Assembly (NCBI GenBank): GCA_945643635.1
Contig: CALZFC010000045.1
Location: forward strand, 1,800,001 to 1,864,000
Source of the DNA: Allodiplogaster sudhausi
Lineage: Eukaryota > Nematoda > Chromadorea > Rhabditida > Diplogasteridae
Length of the DNA stretch: 64,000 bases
Reading direction: 5' to 3'
The translations under genes were made by a program, and so were the position numbers. The notes beneath the pieces are model-generated. The model did not search any database. It was given only the letters and a program-made list of their open reading frames with translations, and had not been told where the DNA came from. Shown piece by piece: positions 23,071-32,005 of the stretch (position 1 is its first letter; each line of letters opens with the position of its first letter).

Positions 23071-25658
23071 TAGAGAGAAAGAGAGAGATCTATAATCCAT
23101 GAACGAACCCCTTCCTTGGCAAATTCGAGAAGGGTTCCCATCACCATGGCGTTCTCTTTGTTCACTTCTGTGAAGAATGGCAGACATGACTGCCACAGGT
23201 TTTGTGCCAACTGGAAGAGAAGAATGACCAGAGCCCTTGGATGGAGGGGATGATTTATTTTGATATTTCCAATCTCCTAAACCCCCGAGAAATTCACAAC
23301 AATTTCATGCTTTCAGTTTCCTTCATAACCTTTGCCTCGTCGGGGTCGCCACTGAATTGAATGTGATCTTTGAGCACTTTGAGTGAATCCGTCACTTCTG
23401 GCATACACTTGAATGGCGAATCGAGCATGTGATTGAAGCGGACGAACAGAGAGTCACAGCAAGTGTCCAAGAGACTGTGCTGAAAAGAACAAAGATCTTT
23501 AAAAATATGCTTTCTATTTTCATTTCAAGACAGCATGTCTGTAACCTTTGAGCACGGCCAGCCTTGGGGAATTTTTTTTGACTTAGTCGTGGGAAAGAAG
23601 TTGCCCACTACCGGAATACTCACAATCATGATAATTCCATGGCCCAGGGGCTAAAGAAAGCCCCTCCGAACGTTCTGGAAGGTTTCAGGAGCCCGGAATA
23701 CGAGAGGCCCTTGCTGATGTTGGCCCTTCCGGAATCTTCTGGATTTCTATATCCCTTTCGGAATTTTCTAGGAAACTAGGAAACTCGGTCGATTCTGGAA
23801 AATTGTGGACTGTTCATAGGTCCGGGAGTAGCGGTTGGCCCTTTTCGGAATCTTCTGGAATCTTCTGGAATCTTCTGGGACAGTTCCGGAGCCTTCTCAG
23901 AGCTTCTTGGTCTATGGGTCGGTTCCTTTCAAAATCTTCTGGAATGTTCCTAAACCCGAGCGCGAAGTGGGCTTTTTCGGAATGTTCTGGGAAATTCCAT
24001 GGCCGGGGCAACAGTCGCTTCTTCTGAAATCTTTTCAGTTCCCGGGGTAGCAGTTGAGCCTCTTCTGAATGGTTACCAAATCGGGACCCGAAGTCAGCCC
24101 CTTTCAGAATCTTCTGGCATACTCTTGGCACTGGGATAGAAATACGACTCCCTCCATAATATGGAAAATTCTAGGCCAGGAGGTCGGCCCCTTTCGTAAG
24201 CCTCTGGAATGTCCCCAGGACATGAGACAGACGTTGTCCCCGTTCTGAATCTTCGGTCATAGTCTAGGAGCTTGGAACGGAATTTGGCACATTCGGAATC
24301 TTCTGTAATGTTTCCAGGCCTGGGGCAGAACTAAGGATTTTCATACTTGTTTTTACATTTGGGGTTCCTCAAACTTGGGCAATTAAACCGGAAGAGGCGT
24401 GGTAGCTTCCAGAAGAATCTGTTACAAACCCACGCTTTGCGCTTTATGATTATTAAGATATTTTTGGTGTTATTCACTCTCCCTCATTTCCTCGACGTTC
24501 TTCCCTTTTCCATCACTCGTTCTTCCCTACCCCACATTCTAACATATCTTACAACTCACAATGTCCTCTCCTAGGGCAACGATTGTTTCGCAGACTCGAT
24601 CCATCACTGAGAAGTTCTGCTCATCGAAGGCAGCCTTGAAGATACGCGCGAGCTGTGGCCAGAAATCCTGCAGAAATGTTGCAGATTTAAATTAGAAATA
24701 TATTAATTTAAAATTCTATTTATTTTTGTTATTATGATTATTATTTTTTAAACCATTCTTTAGATAAAAATTATGGTTTTTGCTTGCTCACTGGGCTGTG
24801 GTGGATGTCATCGTGGACGTAATGGTGGTGGAGCATAATGAAGAGCGCGTCGAGAGAATCCTTCTGGGTCGCCGCCGGGTGCGTCTTCTCTTCAAGCACG
24901 CGGAGGAAGGCGGTCGTCTAGATGAGATGCATTTCAAGAACAACATTATAAGGTCAAATCCAGCGCTCGCCGCTACGTCCTTCTTAGTGCGTTAAAATGA
25001 GAATTTCGAAGGCTATTAACATAATTTACATTCACGGGAGTTTATACTGTAAAAGAAAATTTCTTTCTGATTATGCCGAAATGAGCATAATGAGGTTGAA
25101 ATGCCCTAATCTCAAGCTGATGTGCATATTGAAATAGTCAATTGATCAATCGAAAAGGGAAGAGGATGACAACGGCCGCATAGAACGGGAGCCGCACCAA
25201 GGTGAATTTGTTGACGTCGGCAGAAAGATACCCTGGATGACCGTCGGCAACAACTCTTCCGCTGAAGTACTCGAGCGCCGTCTGCTCTATCAGCGGGCAG
25301 TTCTCCGCCCTAAAATATGCAAGGAATTAGGAAGATGAATAAAACGATGTCTGAAAGATTGCGAGTGATAGGATATCAGCAAACCGTCTTCCCTCTACGT
25401 ATGACTCGACAACGGAGAAGTAGTAGCTGAATAAAAAAACATGTCGAATGTCAATGTATTCTTCCGTCGAAAAAGTTTTATCTTAAAAAAACCATATAAA
25501 TTAAATAAAGCAACCAAAATATCTTAACTAGAGATTATATTTTATTTCACGTCAGGATTACTATCTTTAAAATGCTTTGTGCATAAAGACCTGGGGAATC
25601 TTCAGAAAAGCCGAAAGGACCTCTGCCGAGCGGGAGTGTCAAGCGAACCATCCGCCAT
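19839..25658 (-). CDS. Large helical-repeat protein, family not recognised
   Basis: At least 17 exons read right to left. A plausible start at 25658 gives MADGSLDTPARQR, spliced to SYYFSVVESYVEGRR and AENCPLIEQTALEYFSGRVV. Later exons include FLRVLEEKTHPAATQKDSLD (about 24790), DFWPQLARIFKAAFDEQNFS (24570), SLLDTCCDSLFVRFNHMLDS (23330), NLWQSCLPFFTEVNKENAMV (23100), SQELLSDERARKFIINAIM (22890), LLSDEKIKRFILEALFRES (21250), EYRFIADGVHSALDSRWTRN (20820) and a last exon ending EYSGILAP-stop at 19839. The product is helix-rich and mostly soluble. LLSDE-x-x-x-(K/R)-FI-x-x-A recurs, suggesting degenerate alpha-helical repeats. An importin/exportin or other HEAT-type protein is possible but unproven. 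One intron holds the 23560-24345 repeat and another a GA tract. Confidence 0.6.
23025..23090. repeat. GA microsatellite in a minus-strand intron
   Basis: About 60 bp of GA repeats, which read as CT on the coding strand. It lies just upstream, in coding sense, of the exon ending at about 23000, so it sits where a polypyrimidine tract would be. Confidence 0.9.
23560..24345. repeat. Degenerate GGAATCTTCTGG minisatellite-like block
   Basis: About 780 bp in which GGAATCTTCTGG and variants (GGAATGTTCTGG, GGAATTTTCTAGG) recur many times, mixed with CCCCTTTCGGAAT and GGCCC. It is more GC-rich than its surroundings, lies in an intron of the helical-repeat gene and has no stable reading frame. No match to the other repeats in this window. 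Confidence 0.8.
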
Positions 25659-25719
25659 CGGAAGAAGTAACTTGGTGAAATGACAACGTGCCCCGTGGAC
25701 AATGCCACGTGGACAATCT

Positions 25720-26076
25720 GCTTTCCGCTTTAGTTAATAATGAATACACTTAAGTTTACTTCCACAAATGCACTATAATTCATTGCCGATTTAAGACACA
25801 TCTTAGCTGTTTTCGAATAGTCTCGGGCATGAGGAAAAAGAAAAGGCAAATGAAAAAGCGCAAAAAAGTTCTATATTCAAGTATAAGATACTTGAAAGAG
25901 CAAATTTTTAATGAATTTGTGATTGGTGTCCGTGCAAAAAAAGTGGTGTTAACAGCACTCGACGCATCGCGGGAAGATTAAATTTACACAATAACATCTA
26001 TAAGCATGCTATAGTGCATTTGTAGAAGTAAACATAAATGTATTCATTATTAACTAAAGCGGAACATCTATAAACG
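25720..26076. mobile_element. MITE-like element with about 60-bp terminal inverted repeats
   Basis: The left end (TTCCGCTTTAGTTAATAATG, continuing to ATGCACTATA at about 25775) is mirrored at about 26010-26073 as the reverse complement with a few differences. The interior of about 230 bp is AT-rich with no ORF. Target-site duplication is unclear. This looks like a non-autonomous DNA transposon just upstream of the helical-repeat gene. Confidence 0.75.
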
Positions 26077-26375
26077 AACAACAACATCTAATCAAATAAG
26101 TAAGCGAACAATAACATCTCGCTTCGAAAAAAAAACTGCATTTTCAAAAACAGCGTTACTTGTCTACCGTACTTTTTTGAGTAATCCGATGGGCTTCCAT
26201 TTGAAGTCTTTGCACGTTTGAACATATGATTGCAGTTTTTCGGTGATCGCCCTTCTTTAACAAATATGTTCCACGTGACTTATTGGAACTCTCCTCGCCC
26301 TGTTACAACCTACTTCCCTGTAGAATGCCATGACGATGGGAGCCCTTCTCCAATTTGTAATCGGAATTAGAAAAA

Positions 26376-29300
26376 TTCTTTAAGCTGCCGCCCGGCTGCG
26401 GGCCACTGAGCGACTCCGCACAGTGTGATGAGACCGTTGACCATACAGACTTGACTGTAGCGGAAGGAGGTGAACTCCTAACTAAGATTGCGACATTCGA
26501 AAGAGCAAGCGAGAATGACTCCCAGAGTCAAAGCGGCAATTTTGAAATGCATTACTTATTTTTCGCTAATTATCCTATTTTAAAATATATATATTATTTA
26601 AATATATATAAAATCAATTGATGGTTACTTGGCATAAAAAGGTCAGAGAATCTGCACAACGACTTTTGCAGCACACCTTGCATGACGCTCTAGAATAATT
26701 TGTTTACATATAAAAATGATAATATATACATACATTTCGAAAAAGCAACATTTCCGAAAACGTGATCAATATCGCCCAAAACTTACAAGTAGATTGTTTC
26801 GTGCGCAATTGACGCTTAATTGATATATATATATATTGTTTATCTGGCCTGCATTTAAGTGGAGTTCAAGAAAAACATCGGAGGAAATTAGAGAAATATG
26901 TCGCAATCAGATGGGTAAGAGGCCGCAACGAGGTGGCCAATAGGTGCTTAAGGCACCTTAGAAAAGAGAGAAAAAGAACCAAACAAAACAAAGCAGGAAT
27001 TATAAAAAATAAGAGGAAATATATAGACAGCCAGTATTAACTACGTCGAGAGAGCAAAACGTTTTTAATTAAATTACGAGCACTCGGCAGCGAAAGTGTA
27101 AACAAAACATCGGGAAGAGTATTCCACATATCAACTATCCTATTAGAGAAAAAAATCATATATATGCTGCTTCTAAATTTGAACTTGAACAATTTAAAGC
27201 GATGGCCGCGAGTGAAATTCGAGGATGGAAAATGAAATATATCGTTGGCTTTGATGCCATACATCCCTTTTACAATCTTAAGGGCTACAAAGAGATCATT
27301 GATCTCCCGGCGGACTGATAGAGACTCTAAGTGAACATGTTCTAAGCGTTCGGGGTACGACAGAGAGAGCCCACATCTGGCAAATGCTAATTTAGTGAAA
27401 CGTCTTTGAACGTTCTCAATCTGTCTGATAAGACACACTTGATGAGACGACCAGATCTCCATACAGAACTCTAGAAGTGGGCGGACATATATGACAAAAA
27501 GACGAATTAGAAAGTTTAGATTGCGTGACCGAAAATTTCTCAAAATATGAAAAGAGGCTCTTGTTGCCTTCCTACAAATTATGTCAATATGACTATGGAA
27601 TGATAGATCACTAGATATCTGAACACCGAGGTCACGATAAGAATTAGTAAGGGGTACCGGAGAGGAGTGGAGGATTGGTTGGAAAGGGGGATGGGCAGTG
27701 CCAACGGGCATGAACATCGTCTTCTTCAGGTTGATGCGGAGTCCCCATATTGACGACCACTGATCGAGGCATTCGAGGGCGCGCTGAAGAAGTGCGGTGT
27801 CTGCAATTGTATAGAGTTTGGCATCATCAGCATATAAAGAACAGAATGAACCAATTGGCAGACAATCAGGCAGATCATTTATGTAGATTATGAACATTAG
27901 AGGACCGCATACACTACCTTGTGGTACCCCAGAAAGGACTGGATACTCTTCCGATAATTCGCCATCAACTATAAGCGTTGTAATCTACCACTAAGAAACG
28001 AGGAAAGCCAACGAAGAAGAGAACCGGAGATACCATAACTGGAGAGCTTAAGGAGGAGAAAATCAGTGGGAATGCTGTCAAAAGCCTTAGAGTTATCAAT
28101 ATATAAGGCAGAAACATAAGAGGAAGAATCAACAGCCGATTGCCAGGCGGAGAGAGAGGAAAGGAGAGCAGAAGCGCAAGACATTTTACTCCGGAATCCA
28201 TGCTGAGAAGGAGAAAGGAGGCGGTTCTCGTCTAGATAAGAGAATAACTGTCTGCATACTAGACGCTCGAAAGTCTTCGAGATTCCGGATGTAAGAGAGA
28301 TGGGTCTATAATTACTGGGATCGCTAGAGTTACCTTGTCGTTTATAGATTGGCTTAACATATGCAATTTTCCACAGAGATGGGCAAGTTCCATAAAGAAG
28401 AAAGCGTTTAAAGAGAATGGTCAGAGGTATAGAAATGGCGATTGAAGTGCCTTTTAGAAATGCATATGGAATACTATCAGGAGTACACGAGTTACGAGAG
28501 GGCAGATTTCGAAGCATATTATGGACATCAGACGAGGAGAAATTAATAAAGTCAATTCTAGCAGAAGTTCTAGGAGGGAAGTGAGGCACGAAATTAGGAG
28601 TCTGAGAGAAGGAAGATTTAAAAACATTGGCAAAACATGAGGCTTTTTCAGAGTTTTCTATAAGTGAACGGCCTGTGATGCTATCATTAATGACCCCAAT
28701 AGTAGGATTTGGCTTCAGTCGACCGTTTACAAAGTTGAAGAAGGAGCGTGGGGATACAGAGGTGACAGCGCGCTTCTCTTGTCTGCGCTGGAAGGCTCGA
28801 ATAGTTCGTCTAAGTTTAGCTGAGGAACGAAAAAAGGCTGTAGTCCATGAGTAGGGGACATTCTATATTCTTTTCTACATTTGTGCAACAATTTAAGAAT
28901 TCGAGAAGGATACCTGACACGTTTTGCTCTTAATTTAAATGTGGGAACTGTAACAGAAATGATATCATGAATAATTGAGAGGAATAAATCGTAGATTGCA
29001 TTAGGATCAGTATAATTAGAAAATACAGAATTCCAGTCATAAGAAGAGATGAGAGACGAGGCTAGCTCAAAGTTGGCTTTTCTATAGTTGGGAATAACGA
29101 TTTCAGGCAGAACAGACGAAGGGAAGCAGATATTAAATTTTACAAGGGAATGATCAAAGGAAGGGAGAGGGGGTATCACTTCGCATTCAGAAAGAAGCGA
29201 TGGATCGTTCGAGAAAGTAAGGTCGAGGATATGGCCCTGACGGGTGGGGGCGGTAACATGCTGTTTAAGGTTGGCACTGATGGAGAATGAGAGGAGCTGG

Positions 29301-31245
29301 GCAGAAGGATGATTAGATGAGAGAGGAGATAAGAGAGTAGAATTTGACCATGAAATTTCGTGGCAATTAAAATCGCCGCACATAAGAAAGAGATCATTGC
29401 TGTCAGAAAAAATCGCGCCAATATGCTCTAGACAGTCAGAAAATGATTCATTTGAACAGCTAGGGCTGCGATACACAGCAACAAATGTGGTCGTCTTTCT
29501 AGATCGGTGTGAGGCTGCAATAGAGACCGCCAATAGTTGACAGAAAGGAGAGAAGGAGCGGGTAGAGAGGACAAACGCAGGGAGATGAGCAGAAACAAGA
29601 ATGGCTACTCCCCCACCTGGGTTGGGTGAGTCACGATCTGTTCGAAAAACCTGGTATCTACCATTAAGAGATAAAGAAGCATCTTGTAACCGCTCTGGGG
29701 AAGCCCATGTCTCTGATATAGCAAGTACATCAACTGTATGAGTTGAAATTAGAAAATTTAGAAGATCAAATTTGGAAACGAGAGATCTGAAATTCGCATG
29801 AAAACAGCGAATCTGAGAACTATGAGGAGATGGGATGCACGGATCAGGAAATAAAAGCAAATTTTGTTTGCTAGTATTATTTTCGGAATGTTTATCCCGG
29901 ATGCATGCATCTCAGTGAGAGGGGGTGGAGTGGGAAAACTGAGATTCGGAGCTGGGCGGCGGCGGAGTGTGCTTGTTGTCAGCTCGCTTCGCTTCGGTCG
30001 CTTCGTCTCCGGGGGAGTCGTCGTGCTCCATCTCCTCCGTCACCGATGGGACAGTGCGCTTGCCGGCCCGACGTGTGCCAGCCGTGTACGCGAGCAACGC
30101 GTTCATAAGGTTGCGACGCGGCAGCTGCACTCTCTTCATCTTGCCGTGCGGAGTGGGAGGGGGCGCTCGAGCAGAGAGCGAGCCAGAGACAGGCGAGAGA
30201 GAAGCATTGCCAGGCAGTACTGGACCCTGACCGGCAGACTTACGCCTGCGGTTGGAGTTAAGAAATGTCCTGGAAGCATTCGGCGGATTAGAACGAGATG
30301 GGCCGCTGCCAGAGGCAGCGGCATTTTGAGATGCGGAAGTGAGAGAGGAAGAGACAGGGAGAGAAGAGGAGGAGGCTTTCGCCTTAGACAGATTGAGTTG
30401 AGACCGCTCAGTGAGTGGACGCGGATTCCGCAATTCCACCACACACTCATCGCGGACAACGTACTTATAAGTTATGATTAATAAAAATAAATGCCTTGAT
30501 CACACCATCTCTCTCTTTACTTCTCTTTAGTCATTGCAGACCATAAATATTAGAGTACGAATTACATAGTACTACACATATGTATCTATGTACATATGTA
30601 CATATGTATGTCTTGGAAGAACAAAAGAAGCTCAAAAAGGCAAAAAGGTATACTATTGAAAAAGTAGCTTAACAAATGTGCATTAAAACTAAATATTTTA
30701 TAAATATAGCCACCTGATGGCTGGGCGAAGCCGGTGGCGAGAGAGAGGAAGGGAAACATGAGAAATGGAGAGGAAGTGATCTTCGTCTCGTCTCCACACC
30801 ATTTGTACATCCGAGCGTCGCAGCCAATACGGCTGGTTCCTGTTCATTTTTTTTATTTATTTTTTCTAAATTTATTTTTATTTTTACAACTTTTATCTGA
30901 ATAATTTACGCTTCTATGAAATAATCTCTCTTCCGACAGTGCTCAATCTGGAGAATGCAAATTTACGTTTCGATGTACTAAATGTATGCGTGATTCATAA
31001 AAGGGGAAATGTTTCCGTCACTTAGCATCTTGGCCAAGAGCGAAAGAAAGCCCGTTATATTTGGCTAGCGATTGCGAACAGAACGGCATCCACGGAGAGG
31101 TGACGACGTAGAATGCAACGGAAACTGTAGGCGAGAAGACGAAGAGAGAATACTGGTTATCCTCGAAAGGAAACATTTTTTTTCCGCAACAATCCCTTAA
31201 ATATTCGTAATATTTTCGAGAGAGAGAAAACAAAGGAAAAGGCAT
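26376..31245 (-). CDS. Possible gene interrupted by the LINE (low confidence)
   Basis: Three exon-like islands on the minus strand have coding-like composition and splice-like borders. About 31018-31200 reads YSLFVFSPTVSVAFYVVTSP. About 30712-30830 begins after GAACAG and ends before GTGGCT, and all three of its frames are open, so its frame is undecided. About 26376-26475 begins after TTAG and ends LKEFF-stop (MVNGLITLCGVAQWPAAGRQ). The family is not recognised. If they belong together, the LINE at 26950-30490 sits in an intron. They may equally be remnants of separate genes. Confidence 0.25.
27037..28589 (-). pseudogene. LINE reverse transcriptase, frameshifted
   Basis: Two frames cover one polymerase. 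27969-28589 has the fingers and early palm motifs (PDSIPYAFLKG, DPSNYRPISLTSGISKTFER, QHGFRSKMSC, and ALYIDNSKAFDSIP with catalytic Asp). 27037-27897 has the catalytic YADD (LYADDAKLYTIA), INLKKTMFMPVG and the thumb region, ending LLSRRS-stop. The break lies between 27897 and 27969, just before the second catalytic motif. Probably inactive. Confidence 0.88.
28727..29860 (-). pseudogene. LINE endonuclease domain
   Basis: Endonuclease/exonuclease/phosphatase fold that nicks target DNA. Motifs seen: CFHANFRSLVSKFDLL (first Asn), ISETW (catalytic Glu), VAVYRSPSC and MCGDFNCHEISWSN (Asp and Asn). There is no ATG at the left border; the frame is open from just after the TGA of the upstream ORF. It loses frame near 28730, where the conserved RSFFNFVNGRLK linker continues in another frame. 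Confidence 0.85.
29912..30442 (-). CDS. LINE ORF1-like protein (176 codons)
   Basis: Ser/Pro/Arg-rich, starting MVELRNPRPLTERSQLNLS, with basic patches (NRRRKS, KMKRVQLPRRN). No zinc knuckle or RRM is seen. It ends in TGA at 29912 and lies in the same frame as the endonuclease region that begins just downstream, so the TGA may be an interruption of a longer frame or a normal ORF boundary. Confidence 0.5.
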   Translation of the reverse strand: MVELRNPRPLTERSQLNLSKAKASSSSLPVSSSLTSASQNAAASGSGPSRSNPPNASRTFLNSNRRRKSAGQGPVLPGNASLSPVSGSLSARAPPPTPHGKMKRVQLPRRNLMNALLAYTAGTRRAGKRTVPSVTEEMEHDDSPGDEATEAKRADNKHTPPPPSSESQFSHSTPSH

Positions 31246-31445
31246 ACTAAGTAATGATTATAAAAACAATCTCTCTTTCAGTTTTAAAATCGCAAAAGTT
31301 GTAGTTAGAGCTAAGATTGAGGATGCCACTAAATTTCTTGTTAAGAAATTCACTTCATGGAGGATTTGAAAAGACAAAAAATATCTTACAATAGGAGAGT
31401 GGGAGAAAGAGGTGAGGGAGAGAGCGACTGCTTGCTTGTCTTGTA

Positions 31446-31576
31446 AAAAAAAACATTCCCGGCATAGCCATACTTTTTATTCTGGTGCAATCATGGGGAT
31501 GGCGGTGTTGTAAAGGCCGCAGGATGAGTATGGGAAGGAAGGCTGCCGTCTCATGTAAAGTTTGGGTTCAGTACAC
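31446..31576. repeat. Left remnant of duplicated locus copy D3
   Basis: Matches 52361-52492 and 16190-16285 (ACATTCC-GGCATAGCCATAC, TTTTTATTCTGG, GGGATGGCGGT, AAGGCCGCAGG). It continues through TTGGGTTCAGTACAC exactly as in the 52 kb copy and is then cut by the LTR at 31577. It marks the left edge of the retroelement insertion. Confidence 0.85.
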
Positions 31577-31987
31577 TGTAAGCGCTGTAAGCGCTTGTGA
31601 GCGGTATGATACATACATACGTATCTATCTAACTCTCTCAGTGATCTCTTCTTACTTCCGGCGCGGCTTCCGGTACGGTTAACCACTTTCTAATCTTATC
31701 GCTCTTCTCCTTCTCTTTCTCAATCCTGTGACACATAATGATGACTACTTCCAGATCCGCGACCGCGTCCGCGCCGCGCCAACCACTTATAAAAGCCCGG
31801 CTAGATAGACGCCGAGAGGAACGGGCTGAGAGCCGGCAGCCTATCCCACCAACCCCAAGTATCCCTCCCTCTCTGTCTCCCCTTTCTATGACCTCTGGAG
31901 CCTTTTACGTTGCTATGTATGTTTCTATTTGTTGTCCGCTATGTAGATAAACTTGTCTGAGTATCTTGGTGTTGTTGGGAACCTTAC
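31577..31987 (+). repeat. 5' LTR (411 bp)
   Basis: Starts TGTAAGCGC (itself repeated at once) and ends in CCTTAC immediately before the primer site, so the ends form a short inverted repeat GTAAG/CTTAC. It contains a TATA box (TATAAAAG at about 31788). By eye it differs from the 3' LTR at two positions only. Confidence 0.92.
31788..31795 (+). promoter_or_regulatory. TATA box in 5' LTR
   Basis: TATAAAAG, 212 bases inside the LTR, followed by a GC-rich stretch; it is the likely core promoter of the element. The same box is in the 3' LTR at about 40362. Confidence 0.65.
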
Positions 31988-32005
31988 TGGTAGCAGCGAG
32001 TGGTT
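31988..32005 (+). other. Primer-binding site, initiator tRNA-Met-like
   Basis: TGGTAGCAGCGAGTGG directly after the LTR. It begins with the obligatory TGG and matches the complement of the usual eukaryotic initiator tRNA-Met 3' end over TGGTAGCAG, with mismatches after that. Confidence 0.75.

Larger units (their letters stand above)
26950..30490 (-). mobile_element. Jockey/CR1-like non-LTR retrotransposon, disrupted
   Basis: Runs right to left: an ORF1-like region, an apurinic-type endonuclease, a reverse transcriptase, then a short 3' tail. The 5' end is not sharply defined and no clear target-site duplication or poly(A) tail was found. Reading frame changes after the endonuclease (about 28590-28727) and in the polymerase (about 27897-27969) show it is not intact. 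Its clade is inferred from domain order and the linker between endonuclease and polymerase. Confidence 0.85.

Noticed and set aside
25311..26940. Further exons or a second gene upstream of the helical-repeat gene
   Set aside because: Apart from the proposed first exon and one weak island at 26376-26475, no coding-like sequence was seen.
29864..30481. 205-codon plus-strand frame
   Set aside because: Antisense to the LINE ORF1-like region; Arg/Gly composition reflects the GC-rich opposite strand.
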